Assembly (NCBI RefSeq): GCF_040358255.1
Contig: NZ_CP132938.1
Span: 2,914,001 to 2,978,000, forward strand
DNA: 64,000 nucleotides
Direction of reading: 5' to 3'
Source: Tunturibacter gelidoferens
GTDB taxonomy: Bacteria > Acidobacteriota > Terriglobia > Terriglobales > Acidobacteriaceae
The translations under genes were made by a program, and so were the position numbers. A model generated the notes under the pieces. It was not told the DNA's origin, did not search any database, and saw only the letters and a program-made list of their open reading frames with translations. Every line of letters starts with the position of its first letter. The first letter of the stretch is position 1. This document shows positions 1 to 9,848 of this stretch, one piece after another.

Positions 1-2384
1 CAGGCTGCCCTGGCAATACCACCGGCAACTACGACTTCAGCGATAACGGCGGCACCGTAGTACCCTCCGCCTTTGCCGACCCGGTTGGCAAGGCGTACTT
101 CTCGATGTTCCCATGCCCGAACGTCTCCTCGACCGCGACTTCCAACAATTATTCGAACGTAGTCAAGCAGCCGCAGACGACACTCTCTGCCGACGGGCGA
201 ATCGATCAGCACTTTTCGAACGGCGACACGCTCTTCGGCCGCTACTCCTACAATAGCGTAAACGCTAGCGTTCCGGGCTATTTCCCAGCGGTAAATGTCG
301 CCGGTGTCAGTGTTCAGCCCAGCGGCAATGTAAATGGTTTTCCAGGCGACTCGACGACCAAGGCTCATGGGGTTGCGTTTGTCTACGATCACCCGTTTAC
401 GCCAAACCTATTGATGGAGCTCAAGACGGGCTATACGCGCATCGCTATCTTCTCGAAGAACCTCAACTACGGCGAGAATGTCTCTTCCGCGATCGGGCTT
501 GAGAACGCCAACACGCCGGCGGCGCCGAATACTACGGGACTGGCACCAACCGACTTTCTCACGGGCGGGTATGCAAATCTGGGCGATTCGATCTTCTCTC
601 CCATCGTCGACACCAACAATACGTTTATCTACAACGGGTCGTTGATCTATACGCACGGCGTGCACAACATCAAAGGCGGCGTCCAAATTACCCGTCGGCA
701 ACTCAATTACTCCCAAAGCCAATTCCCACTGGGCTGGATCTACTACGCGGGCCTGACGGGAAATTCGGCGGAAGACATGTTGACCGGCTTGCCGCTCGGC
801 TATATCCGCGGCAATCAGCTCATCCAGCCTGGATACAGAGGATGGGAAGAGGGCTACTATGTGGCGGATGACTGGCGTGTCAACAGCAAGTTGACCCTGA
901 ACCTCGGTCTCCGCTATGACATATACACGCCCATCACTGAGGCGCACAACCGGTACGCGAACTTCGACTACTCGACCCTTACCTTGATACAAGGAACAAC
1001 GGACCCGCACATCGGCATCAAGACCAACTACACGAACTTCGCGCCGCGCGTTGGATTCTCGGCCTCCGTCCGTCCCGGGACTGTGGTGCGCGGTGGCTAT
1101 GGAATCAGTTATTACCCCCTCGATTTTGGGACTGCTCTTCAAGCCGCCAATCCACCCTTCAACTACGCAAACACCTGCATCCCCTGCTTCGGCTGGTGGC
1201 CGAATTTGCCTGTGCCGACGCCATCGTCTACGACGAATCTCTCCGGATCGCTCACTAGTTTGTCCCGCAACTTCAACACCGCTTACGTGCAGCAATTCAA
1301 CCTGATGTTGCAGCAGCAGATTGGCGCGAATGTCTTCACCCTCGGAGGCATTGGCGAACTGGGTCGGCACGTCAATTACGACACCACAATCAACCTTCCC
1401 AACCCAAACGGGCCGTACGCCAACGACGCGACCAGGGGGCCGCAGGCGCCTCCGTCGCTCTTAACCGCTACTTCGCTGCCGAACGTAAGCACGATCGCGC
1501 ATTACGGAGGTGAGGGCACCAGCAGCTACTACGCCCTGCAGGCGATCTTTGCCCGTCGGTTCACCAAAGGTCTCGAGTTCAATGCCAACTACACCTGGGC
1601 GCACGATCTGACCGATGGAGCCGTGGGTAGCGGCTCTTCGACGAATGGCGCAGGCCTGATTCCAACGAACCCGCATTACGACTACGGCAATGCAGGCATC
1701 GACATCCGGCAACGTTTTGCCACCACGTGGAGCTATGCGCTGCCGTTCGGCAATAAAATGAGTGGAGCTATGGCGCTCCTCGCCAAGGGCTGGACCAGCA
1801 ACCTGATCCTCTTCTGGCAGACGGGGCAGGCATTTCAGGTGCTTAATGGCTGGACCAATGCGAACGGCTCCGCGCAGATCAATCTGCCCACCATCACCAT
1901 CGACCGGCCCAGCATAATCGCAGGCCAGTCCTACAAGGCTACCAATGCAAGCCTTACGAACTGGCTGAACCCGAATGCTTTTACGGCACAGCCTGCCGGG
2001 ACTCCTGGCAATGAGGCGAGTTATCAGTTCTTCGGACCGCATACTCGGCGCGCGGATCTGTCGATCTTCAAGAACTTCGAGCTGCCCGAAAAGATGACGC
2101 TACAGTTTCGGGCCGAGGCCTACAACATCTCCAACACGCCCAACTTCCTGCCTCCAAATTCGACTATCAGCGGGTGGACGGAAGGCAAGCAACATGGTTT
2201 TCTGTACCCGATTAAAGCGGGAGACAATCCTAACTTCTGCAGCGCTACGACCCCGGGTTGCACTTCGGTTGGCTTGCTGCCGGGTGACACGCCCACGAGT
2301 GCTGGCGGCTTTGGCACCATTACCTCGACCGTATCCAACATCAACCCTCGGCAGTTTCAGTTTGCTCTGAAGCTCCTGTTCTAG
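1..2384 (+). CDS. TonB-dependent receptor, Oar-like (5' end outside window)
   Basis: Outer-membrane beta-barrel receptor, presumably importing a plant- or microbe-derived glycan product with TonB energy. The frame is open from base 3, so about 793 codons are visible and the signal peptide, carboxypeptidase-like domain and probably the plug lie upstream. The barrel is recognisable from alternating aromatic strands, a typical 'DDWRVNSKLTLNLGLRYD' strand motif near the middle, the late 'LSIFKNFELPEKMTLQFRAE' motif and a C-terminal strand ending in Phe (QFALKLLF). These features are characteristic of the large acidobacterial Oar/SusC-like receptors. A strong hairpin terminator follows directly. 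The internal ATG at 105 is not a likely start because the same frame continues upstream with matching composition. Substrate cannot be told from sequence; the following sugar isomerase genes suggest a carbohydrate. Confidence 0.9.
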   Translation, partial: GCPGNTTGNYDFSDNGGTVVPSAFADPVGKAYFSMFPCPNVSSTATSNNYSNVVKQPQTTLSADGRIDQHFSNGDTLFGRYSYNSVNASVPGYFPAVNVAGVSVQPSGNVNGFPGDSTTKAHGVAFVYDHPFTPNLLMELKTGYTRIAIFSKNLNYGENVSSAIGLENANTPAAPNTTGLAPTDFLTGGYANLGDSIFSPIVDTNNTFIYNGSLIYTHGVHNIKGGVQITRRQLNYSQSQFPLGWIYYAGLTGNSAEDMLTGLPLGYIRGNQLIQPGYRGWEEGYYVADDWRVNSKLTLNLGLRYDIYTPITEAHNRYANFDYSTLTLIQGTTDPHIGIKTNYTNFAPRVGFSASVRPGTVVRGGYGISYYPLDFGTALQAANPPFNYANTCIPCFGWWPNLPVPTPSSTTNLSGSLTSLSRNFNTAYVQQFNLMLQQQIGANVFTLGGIGELGRHVNYDTTINLPNPNGPYANDATRGPQAPPSLLTATSLPNVSTIAHYGGEGTSSYYALQAIFARRFTKGLEFNANYTWAHDLTDGAVGSGSSTNGAGLIPTNPHYDYGNAGIDIRQRFATTWSYALPFGNKMSGAMALLAKGWTSNLILFWQTGQAFQVLNGWTNANGSAQINLPTITIDRPSIIAGQSYKATNASLTNWLNPNAFTAQPAGTPGNEASYQFFGPHTRRADLSIFKNFELPEKMTLQFRAEAYNISNTPNFLPPNSTISGWTEGKQHGFLYPIKAGDNPNFCSATTPGCTSVGLLPGDTPTSAGGFGTITSTVSNINPRQFQFALKLLF

Positions 2385-2399
2385 TCGATCCCGTCCTCG

Positions 2400-2432
2400 G
2401 ATGAGGCGGCAAACGCCGCCTCATCTATTTCT
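2400..2432 (+). terminator. Intrinsic terminator after the receptor gene
   Basis: A perfect 11-bp stem (GATGAGGCGGC / GCCGCCTCATC) with an AAAC loop is followed by TATTTCT, 15 bases after the receptor stop codon. Confidence 0.8.
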
Positions 2433-2597
2433 AAGCTGCCGTAAGGAGTTCGCTGTACGAAATCTCGATAACGTTCGGTAGAGGTTCAACAGCAAGTTTT
2501 GCTCTACCTTGCTCCGACTCGAACTCCACCGGACATCCTGGCGGAGTTCATATGAAATTGATCCATCCAACACCGTAAATCCGAAAGGTGACTAACA

Positions 2598-2975
2598 ATG
2601 AATAGACTTCTCGCAATATCTGCCCTCCTGTTTGCATCGTCTGCTTTCGCATCGCCAAACCTGACACGACAGTGGGCCATCCACAGCAACATCGCCGGAA
2701 ACGAAAGCGACCAGAAATGCAAGCTCGTCGTGACCGATAACAAGATCACGGGCACCTGCAAAGCTCAGGACAAAGATCATCAGGTCACCGGCACCGTCGA
2801 TGGAAATAAGGTCACTTGGCAATACGAATCGGACTACAGCGGCGCTCCGATTACCCTCATCTACACGGCAACCCTGGGTGACTCGGGCAAGATTGCGGGT
2901 ACCGTCGAAGTACAGCCCTTTGGCGTTACAGGCGACTTCACCGCTATCCCGGCTCCCAAAGAAACGGACAAGTAG
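2598..2975 (+). CDS. Small secreted protein, duplicated as a domain at 8.4-8.7 kb
   Basis: A 125-residue protein with a clear signal peptide (MNRLLAISALLFASSAFA) and a beta-rich mature part with 'CKLVVTDNKITGTCK' and 'VTGTVDGNKVTWQYE'. Two cysteines could form a disulfide. No function is recognised. The same sequence family forms the N-terminal domain of the esterase gene at 8367-9815, and the leaders of both share 'aatccgaaaggtgact', which contains the ribosome binding site. The start is supported by 'aaaggtgactaaca' before the ATG. In the paralogue the domain precedes a serine esterase, so it may bind a substrate or the cell surface; that is inference. Confidence 0.75.
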   Translation: MNRLLAISALLFASSAFASPNLTRQWAIHSNIAGNESDQKCKLVVTDNKITGTCKAQDKDHQVTGTVDGNKVTWQYESDYSGAPITLIYTATLGDSGKIAGTVEVQPFGVTGDFTAIPAPKETDK

Positions 2976-3119
2976 GTGGACTCTTGACTGCCCGACGTTC
3001 GCTCGCCCGAGTTCGGCGGAGCATTTTGACGGCTAGTCCTGGCGCGGCTACGAAACCAAGTACACGTGCCACCTGGGATCCTGATGATGAAGCAGATTAT
3101 GCACATGCGGAGAGCAAAT

Positions 3120-4061
3120 ATGACGATTTCTCGACGACGTTTCTTTCCTTTGGCTGGCGGAGCGCTTGCCGCCGCCGCATTCTCGCAGCAGACCCGGGGA
3201 ACCCACGGATTGCCCGCAGGCATTCAGCTCTACATGGTGAATGCCGAGCTTACGAAAGATCCCGTCGGTACTCTCAAGAAGCTCGCAGAGATCGGCTACT
3301 CCGAAGTTGAGACGGCGGGGTTTGGAAAACTATCCGCCGCACAATTCCGTGACTTGCTGCGAGATGTCGGACTGCGGGCTCCCAGCGCTCATCTCGGGTT
3401 TGGAATGCAGGACACCGACAAACTGCTCGATGATGCCAAAACATTGGGAGTGGAATATGCTGTCAGCTCTGTGCTTCTCCCCGATGGCTCCCCTATTAAT
3501 TTCCAAGATCCCAAAGGGATCCAGGAATTCTTCAAGGTCGTGGATAGCCTGTCCGTCGACGATTTCACGGGCATAGCTGCGAAGGCCAATGGGATTGGGC
3601 AAAAGGCTAAGGCAGCTGGCTTGCAATACGCCTACCATAATCACATGTTTGAATTCCGGGACCTGGGCGGCGGCAAGACAGGCTATGAAATTCTCTTGCA
3701 GGAGACAGATCCATCGCTTGTGAAATTCGAGGCAGATTGCGGGTGGATGAAGGTAGCCGGCAAGGATCCAATCGACTATCTCACCCGGCACGGTGATCGC
3801 TTTGCGATGCTGCACGTCAAGGATTTCAAAAATATCACAAAGCCGGTCACCACGATGGGTGCGATGTTTTCCCACTCCCCTGACCTGCCGATATCGACGG
3901 AAATCGGCCGCGGAAGCATTGATTACAAGCCGATTATCGAAGCGGGGTTCAAGGCTGGAGTGAAGCACATATTTGTGGAGCAGGAACCGCCGTTCAAGGA
4001 AGTTCCAGCCCTGGAGGCGGCTGCTATCGATTGCCGCTATCTCAAATCACTCCTCAGTTAG
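3120..4061 (+). CDS. Tat-exported sugar phosphate isomerase/epimerase family protein
   Basis: TIM-barrel protein of the xylose-isomerase-like/AP-endonuclease-2 superfamily, about 313 residues. The start is the ATG of 'MTISRRRFFPLAGGALAAAA', a twin-arginine signal, preceded by 'cggagagcaaat'; the upstream in-frame ATG at 3066 would add a non-signal leader. Metal-binding motifs typical of the fold are visible: 'YHNHMFEF', 'FEADCGWM', 'HVKDF' and a late 'FVEQEPP'. Members act on sugars or inositol derivatives, here outside the cytoplasm. It is followed by a secreted propeller protein and a dehydrogenase pseudogene, consistent with a sugar-oxidising or sugar-isomerising cluster. The exact substrate is unknown. 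Confidence 0.85.
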   Translation: MTISRRRFFPLAGGALAAAAFSQQTRGTHGLPAGIQLYMVNAELTKDPVGTLKKLAEIGYSEVETAGFGKLSAAQFRDLLRDVGLRAPSAHLGFGMQDTDKLLDDAKTLGVEYAVSSVLLPDGSPINFQDPKGIQEFFKVVDSLSVDDFTGIAAKANGIGQKAKAAGLQYAYHNHMFEFRDLGGGKTGYEILLQETDPSLVKFEADCGWMKVAGKDPIDYLTRHGDRFAMLHVKDFKNITKPVTTMGAMFSHSPDLPISTEIGRGSIDYKPIIEAGFKAGVKHIFVEQEPPFKEVPALEAAAIDCRYLKSLLS

Positions 4062-4151
4062 GAAGGGTCGGCGCGATTTCCGCGCTGACGCGAACCGCCG
4101 GTCAGAATTGATGAAGGATCTCAACATCGCTCGTTTTTTAGGAGATTCACT

Positions 4152-5168
4152 GTGAAGTCAATACGCTGGAGTTTTATGTTGCTTTCTGGCTTGTCTCTGT
4201 TGCTGATTTTCGCTACTGCGGGGCTTGTAGCGCAAAACCCATTTCAGTCCGGCACGAAATACCGCACCCATTTCGTGATCTACAACGTACAGAAGAAGAC
4301 CACGACGCCGCTCTTCACCATCGAGGGAGAGTGGCACGCACCTAACTGGACTTCCGACAGAAAGTACGTCGTCTCCGACATGGGCGGCAGCATTTATCGA
4401 ATTCCCATGAGCGGCACCAACATAGGGAAACCCGAGAAGATCTATGGGGACCCGAAGGTCCTGCTCACCAACGATCATGCCCTCTCATGGGACAGCAAGC
4501 AGATCGCCGTCAGCGGTATCACGCTGCCATTGCCGAAAAACATGCGAAGTGCGGCGGATATTCATAATCCAATCCTCATCATGAATCTGGATGGGAGCAC
4601 GCTGCATGAGGTTCATCTGGGCTGGCTGCATGGGTGGTCGCCCGATAGTAAATACCTCGTTTACACCGGGATCGTCGACAACAATGCGGACATCTATCGG
4701 ATCGGCTCGGACGGAAGCGGCGAGTTGCGGATGACCACAAACAAAGCAGAGGATGATGGTCCCGAGTACTCAGCCGATGGCAAGTGGGTTTACTTCTGCT
4801 CGAAGCGCTCAAGCAAGTGGGATGCGTGGCGCATGCCAGCCGACGGCGCAGGGCCGGACGACAATCTGGCCGAGAAGATCACCAACAGTGGAGACACGCA
4901 GGACTGGTTTCCGCACATCTCTCCAGATGGCAAGTGGCTCTACACCATTTCTTACCCGATGGATCATCCAGATCACTCGTACATCGGGGAGGGTATGAAG
5001 ATCAAGATGCTGCGCCTCGAGAACGGCGTTGGCGCAAAAGGCGCCGAATTGACGACGGTGAGGACCTTCTTCGGTGGGCAGGGCGCGGGCAATACCGGTG
5101 GCTGGTCGCCGGACTCCAAGAGGTTTGTCTGGACCGAGTACGAAAAAATTACTGAGCAGGCGAAGTAA
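4152..5168 (+). CDS. TolB-like secreted beta-propeller protein
   Basis: 338 residues beginning at a GTG codon with 'aggagattcact' as ribosome binding site and an N-terminal signal/anchor (SFMLLSGLSLLLIFATAGLVAQ). The rest is a six-bladed TolB/WD40-like propeller with repeated 'WSPDSKYLVYTG', 'YSADGKWVYFCS', 'ISPDGKWLYTIS' and 'GWSPDSKRFVWTE' blades. In Acidobacteria and Bacteroidetes such proteins often sit in glycan-utilisation clusters and bind or process sugars in the periplasm. An enzymatic role is not demonstrable; the name indicates fold only. Confidence 0.8.
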   Translation: MKSIRWSFMLLSGLSLLLIFATAGLVAQNPFQSGTKYRTHFVIYNVQKKTTTPLFTIEGEWHAPNWTSDRKYVVSDMGGSIYRIPMSGTNIGKPEKIYGDPKVLLTNDHALSWDSKQIAVSGITLPLPKNMRSAADIHNPILIMNLDGSTLHEVHLGWLHGWSPDSKYLVYTGIVDNNADIYRIGSDGSGELRMTTNKAEDDGPEYSADGKWVYFCSKRSSKWDAWRMPADGAGPDDNLAEKITNSGDTQDWFPHISPDGKWLYTISYPMDHPDHSYIGEGMKIKMLRLENGVGAKGAELTTVRTFFGGQGAGNTGGWSPDSKRFVWTEYEKITEQAK

Positions 5169-5192
5169 AGCAGATTCTTTGGAGCCATGTGC

Positions 5193-6411
5193 GTGAAAAA
5201 GATTGGAATGGGGTTAGTAGGTCCAGGTTTTATCGCCGCGCATCATATCGATGCTGTGCGCAGACTGGGCGATGTCGACATCGTTTGGCATCGCCGGTTC
5301 GACCCAGGATTCTGCAGTTCGCAAGGCCAAGCAGCTAGGCGTAAGTCGAGCCTATGGCGACTATCACGATCTGATTGCCGATCCCGATATCGACGTGGTT
5401 CACAACACTACGCCGAACTATCTGCACTTTCCCGTGACAATGGCGGCGCTGCAGGCGGGGAAGCATGTGATCTCGGACAAACCACTGGCGATGACGGCGG
5501 AAGAAGGCCGTAAGCTGCGGGACGCAGCGCTGGAAGCCAAAGTAGCGCACGTGGTGACGTTCAATTACCGCGGCAACCCGCTTGTACAGCAGGCGCGCTG
5601 CATGGTCGCCAAGGGCGAACTCGGCGAGTTGCGTTTTGTGCATGGCGTCTATCTTCAAGACTGGATGACCGACCCGCATGTGTATTCGTGGCGATCAGAC
5701 CCGCTGAAGGGTGGCACAAGTTCGGCGCTGGGCGATATCGGTTCCCACTGGTGCGACTTGGTGGAGCATGTATCCGGAGCGACGATCGAGGCTGTCATCG
5801 CCGATCTGAGTACCACGATTCCGGTGCGGTACACGACCGGAGTTTCTGCCGACGCCTTTTCAACCGATAACTCGATGAAGGATAACCCGGTGAGGGTCGA
5901 CGGCGAGGATCTGGCCAGCGTGCTCTGCGTTTTGAGAATGGCGCTAAGGGCTCTCTGTCGGTCGGCCAGGCGCTGCCAGGCCACAAGAACGACCTGCAGA
6001 GGTTTGTGGTGCGGCCATGTCTCTGAAGTGGAAACAGGAGCAGCAGAACGAGCTGTGGATCGGCTACCATGACCGCCCCAACTGCGTGATGACCAAAGAC
6101 CCCACATTGGTGGCTCCGGAAGTTCGTCCCTACACTCATCTTCCCGGTGGGCATCAGGAGTCCGGGTCTGATGCCTTTTACAACGTTATTCGCGACGCGT
6201 ATTGCTGGGTCCGTGAAAACGGCATCCCCGAAGTGAAGCCACAGATGCTGCCGACATTTTGCGATGGCTATCGCTCGGCATGCGTTGTCGAGGCCATGTT
6301 GCGCAGTCACGCATCGGCAGCACCTGGGAGCGGGTCATGTATGTTCCCGGCATCTCTGAAGCGGCAAGCAGGCAAACCCGCACCGCCGGCTGGCAGGAGG
6401 AATCAATTTAA
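5193..6411 (+). pseudogene. Gfo/Idh/MocA-family oxidoreductase with four frameshifts
   Basis: The family (NAD(P)-dependent sugar or inositol dehydrogenases) is obvious when frames are joined: a Rossmann start 'KKIGMGLVGPGFIAAHHIDA', 'HNTTPNYLHFP', 'GKHVISDKPLAMT', 'VTFNYRGNPLVQQ', 'ALGDIGSHWCDL' and the late 'GGHQESGSDAFYNVIRDAY'. The frame changes at 5284-5286 (one extra T), near 5928 (one base missing), near 6001 (one base missing) and near 6316 (one base missing). With these corrections the protein runs to the TAA at 6409-6411, which overlaps the next ATG. A GTG at 5193 has a better-spaced GGAG than the ATG at 5187. Four single-base indels in one gene mean decay or local sequence error. 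Confidence 0.85.
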
Positions 6412-7370
6412 TGAAACTTGGAGTGTTCACGCCGCTTCTTTCGCAGTTGCCCCTGGACGATGTCCTCAGTAAATTGAGCGGGCTGGGGATCCATACGGTC
6501 GAGTTGGGCACTGGAAACTATCCGGGCGACGCACACTGCAAGCTCTCCATGCTGGACAATCCGGGCGAGCTAAATGAATTTCGTCGGACGCTTGAGCGGC
6601 ACGGCGCGAGCATCAGCGCTTTGAGCTGCCACGAAAATCCACTGCATCCCAACGGAGAGATCGCGGAGAAGGCGCAGGAGACTTCGCGCAAGACAATCCT
6701 GCTGGCAGAAAAGCTGGGCGTGCCGGAGGTGGTTGATTTTTCAGGATGCCCTGGCGACTCTCCGGATGCGAAGCAGCCGAACTGGGTGACCTGTCCGTGG
6801 CCCCCGGTGTATCGCGAGGTGCTGGAGTGGCAGTGGGCAGAAGCTGTTAAGCCTTATTGGGGGAAACATGCGGAGTTCGCTGCTAGGCACCGCATAAAGA
6901 TTGTCATCGAAATGCATCCGGGCTTTGTGGTCTATAGTCCGGAAACGATGCTGCGGCTGCGTGAGATTGCTGGTCCGTCGATTGGATGCAACTACGATCC
7001 CAGCCACATGTTCTGGCAGAATATCGATCCGGTGGCGGCGATCCGCGTGTTGGGCGATGCGATCCTTCACGTGCATGCCCAGGTTACGCAGTTCTATGCA
7101 GCCAGCCTGCCGCGCACCGGAGTGCTGGACACCAAGTCCTATACCGACGAGCGCAACCGCGGCTGGATCTTCCGCACGTGTGGATTTGGGCACGGAGCCG
7201 AGTGGTGGAAGGAGTTCGTTTCCACGCTTCGCATGTTGGGCTATGACCATGTGCTTTCCATCGAACATGAAGACAGCCTGCTCGCGCCGGAAGAAGGACT
7301 TAGCAAGGCTGCGCATTTCCTGCAGGATGTAGTGATCAGTCAACCGCCCGCCGCGGCGTGGTGGGTTTGA
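6411..7370 (+). CDS. Sugar phosphate isomerase/epimerase (TIM barrel)
   Basis: 319 residues, cytoplasmic (no signal). Visible family motifs are 'GIHTVELGTGNYPG' at the N terminus, 'ALSCHENPLHP', 'IVIEMHPGFVVYSPE', 'GCNYDPSHMFWQ', 'HVHAQ' and 'HVLSIEHEDS', which supply the metal-binding Glu/Asp/His set of xylose-isomerase-like enzymes. The ATG overlaps the stop of the preceding dehydrogenase and a strong 'ggaggaatcaattta' precedes it, so the two genes were translated as an operon. The pairing of a Gfo/Idh/MocA dehydrogenase with this isomerase is typical of inositol or keto-sugar catabolism; the substrate is not resolved. Confidence 0.88.
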   Translation: MKLGVFTPLLSQLPLDDVLSKLSGLGIHTVELGTGNYPGDAHCKLSMLDNPGELNEFRRTLERHGASISALSCHENPLHPNGEIAEKAQETSRKTILLAEKLGVPEVVDFSGCPGDSPDAKQPNWVTCPWPPVYREVLEWQWAEAVKPYWGKHAEFAARHRIKIVIEMHPGFVVYSPETMLRLREIAGPSIGCNYDPSHMFWQNIDPVAAIRVLGDAILHVHAQVTQFYAASLPRTGVLDTKSYTDERNRGWIFRTCGFGHGAEWWKEFVSTLRMLGYDHVLSIEHEDSLLAPEEGLSKAAHFLQDVVISQPPAAAWWV

Positions 7371-7456
7371 TGCTTCAGTAGCGCTGGCATTTCCTTTGGC
7401 GCATCCGATGGCTGCATGTATGAGAACACGCTGATCTGGAAAGGTATGCCGCGTTT

Positions 7457-7617
7457 ATGTTGATTCTCGCCGTCATTCTGGCAATCTTTGTCTATGGCCT
7501 GGTCGCCGCCACGCTGGGCACCATCCTGCCGAATCTCTCCGACCGCTTCGGTTTGACGCCGAGCCAGAACGGCAGCATTGCTTTTGCGCAGGCGCTGGGA
7601 TTGATACTGGCTTCTCT
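7457..7617 (+). pseudogene. N-terminal remnant of an MFS sugar transporter
   Basis: The frame starting at the ATG encodes two membrane segments with 'VYGLVAATLGTILPNLSDRF' followed by 'LTPSQNGSIAFAQALGLI', as in fucose-permease-like major facilitator proteins. The similarity stops abruptly near 7617, where unrelated glycoside-hydrolase sequence begins in another frame. Only about 54 residues of a roughly 400-residue protein remain, so a deletion or rearrangement removed the rest. Confidence 0.65.
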
Positions 7618-8302
7618 CTCAAGGACGCCGCACTCGTCACATCGCACGGCAAAACCTACTCCGTCTGCGAATACGGCTGGGACGTGACCGACTGGCCCAC
7701 ACGCGACGACTTCCAGGCCGCACTAACCGCGATGGAGTCCGATCCCAAAATTTCCGGCGACGGCTTCTGGGCCTTCTACGCCCACGCCCTCGAATGCGGC
7801 TGGCAGCCAATGGTCATGCCTACGAATGACATCCGCCACGTGAAAGCCGCCGGTAGCGACGCCGGCCAGTGGTGGTCGCTCTATTACGGCGGTATCGACA
7901 CCCTCGTTAACTCGAGTGCAGAGATGCGCGCCCGCGCCGAGATGCTCCGCAGTCACGCCTTCAAAATGGCGGGCCTGCCTGTGCCGCCGCACCCCGTCCC
8001 GCCCGCTCCCGTCATTACCACCAAGAGCCTCGGCATCGTCCGTTGGCGCGGATCGGTCGGCGCGGTCAATTACAGCGTCGAACGCTCCCATGCCCGACGG
8101 CAACTGGGAGCTCGTCTGCGACAAGTGCGCAATGGACTCCGACGTGGGTTGGCCGGATCTCGGCTTCAAAGGCCTGATGGGTGCCAAATATCGCATCACC
8201 GCTTACAACGCTGACGGCGAACCCGGCGCACCGTCGGCCCGCACGCTAGAAGGCACCAAACGAACCTCAGGAGCTTGGATTCCATCTCGTGCCCTGTATT
8301 GA
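7618..8302 (+). pseudogene. C-terminal part of a glycoside hydrolase (GH5-like) with Fn3-like tail
   Basis: From 7618 the frame reads 'GKTYSVCEYGWDVTDWPTRD', where the Glu in 'CEYGW' fits the nucleophile strand of a GH5-like mannanase/cellulase, then 'DGFWAFYAHALECGWQPM' and 'QWWSLYYGG', and finally a fibronectin-like tail. A one-base shift near 8090 moves the frame to 'MPDGNWELVCDKCAMDSDVG' and the tail 'ITAYNADGEPGAPS'. The N-terminal half is missing and the piece is joined to the MFS remnant. The family assignment rests on a few motifs and is moderate. Confidence 0.55.
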
Positions 8303-8366
8303 TTCATTCAACGAAGAGGGCATTGAACTCGATCCCGGCGAATACCGGAAATCCGAAAGGTGACTC

Positions 8367-9815
8367 ATGATGAAGAGACTTCCCGCAGCATCTACCCTCC
8401 TGTTTACCGCCCTCCTGTTTGCGTCGCCTGCGCTCCCAGCGCAAAACCTGGCAGGCCCGTAGACCTTTCATTACAACCTCAACGGAAACGCAACCGACGA
8501 GGATTGCAAGCTTGTCGTAACTGACAACAAGATTACGGGAAGCTGCGAATTTCTAGATAAGGATCGCCAGGTCACCGGCACCGTCGATGGAATTAAGGTC
8601 ACTTTGCAACATGAAGGGGAGTACAACCACATTTCGTTTACCCTCATTTACACAGGAACCGTGGATGACTCGGGTAAGATTGCCGGAACCGTCCTAGTTA
8701 AGCCCTTCAACGTCGACGGCCTCTTCACCGCCACCCGAGGCGTAGCGCCCTCGCCATCTCAGAGTGCGTCTGCCGGATGGGGAAAGAATCCGACGCGCGA
8801 TCCGCATACGCCAGGGTTTGTGGCAGCGAAGGATTTGCTGGACGGCGCCCTCCCCCCCGTGAATGCCGACGGGAACTTCATCCTTGGGCCCACGCATACG
8901 CCAGCTCCCGAAGTGAAGCCGGAGCCCGGTGTGCCGCAAGGTAAAGTGATCGAATTCGAGATGAAGTCGACCGATAGCAAGATCTATCCCGGCATTGCCC
9001 GGGATCCGGGGACGTTTGGCACGCCCGATCCGGCCGATCCTGCGAAGCTGATTGTCAGAACGAGTCATCCCGCTCCTTACACGCGGCACGTGGCCGTCTA
9101 CGTGCCGAGCCAATACAAGCCGGGAACCACGTCGCCTTTCATCGTGGGTACGGACGGCCCCGACCGGCCCCTCTTTCTCGTGCTCAACAATCTCATTGCG
9201 GAGCATCGCATTCCGGCGATGGTTGCGATTTCGATAGGCAGCGGTGGGGGCGACGCGCAAGGCAGCGAGCGGGGGCTGGAATATAACACGATGTCGGGGC
9301 TCTTTGCCGAGTGGGTTGAGAAGGAAGTGTTGCCGCGCGTGGAGGCCGAGGCACATGTAAAGCTGACACACGACCCCGATGGCCGCGCGTCGATGGGCAC
9401 GAGTTCGGGAGGGGGGTGCGCTCTGGCCATGGCCTGGTATCACCTGGACCTTTATCACCGGGTGCTGACCTTCTCGGGAACATTTGAGAATCAGCAATGG
9501 CCGTATAACCCCGAGACTCCGCACGGAGCCTGGGAGTTCCACGAACATCTGATTCCTGTCTCGTCGGCAAAGCCGATTCGCATCTGGATGGAAATAGGTG
9601 ACAGTGATGTGCTGAACCCTAACGTGATGCACGACAACATGCATGACTCGGTGCTGGCCCACGAGCAGATGGCAGCGGCGCTGGCAGACAAGGGGTATCA
9701 CTATCAATTTGTGTTCGCACGGAATGCGGGACATGCCGACTGGGCGGTGAGGATGCAGACGATGCCTGAGGCGCTCGAATACCTGTGGCAGGGGTATCGG
9801 ATCGACAAGAAGTAA
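8367..9815 (+). pseudogene. Secreted esterase with N-terminal paralogue domain, split by an amber codon
   Basis: From the ATG at 8367 one frame gives a signal peptide, then TAG at 8460-8462, then an uninterrupted frame to 9815. The stop replaces the Trp that the paralogue at 2598-2975 has in 'RQWAIH', so a TGG-to-TAG change is likely. After the duplicated domain comes an alpha/beta-hydrolase of the esterase D/Fes type: 'YTRHVAVYVPSQYKPG', a 'MGTSSGGG' nucleophile motif (G-T-S-S-G), 'MEIGDSDVLNP' with the acid, and 'FARNAGHADWA' with the His. Only weak internal starts such as TTG at 8604 exist downstream, and they would lack an export signal. The catalytic domain is intact, so the lesion may be recent. 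Confidence 0.75.
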
Positions 9816-9848
9816 TTCGCGGGCAACCTTGAAGAAGAAGGATTTTCG

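Noticed and set aside
408..1370. 320-codon minus-strand ORF inside the receptor gene
   Set aside because: Antisense to a clear TonB-receptor barrel; composition is Arg/Val-rich noise with no motif.
5281..5290. Programmed frameshift in the dehydrogenase gene
   Set aside because: Only a three-T run is present, there is no slippery heptamer, and three further indels occur downstream.
8694..9734. 346-codon minus-strand ORF over the esterase
   Set aside because: Shadow of the esterase frame in GC-rich DNA; no recognisable domain or ribosome site.
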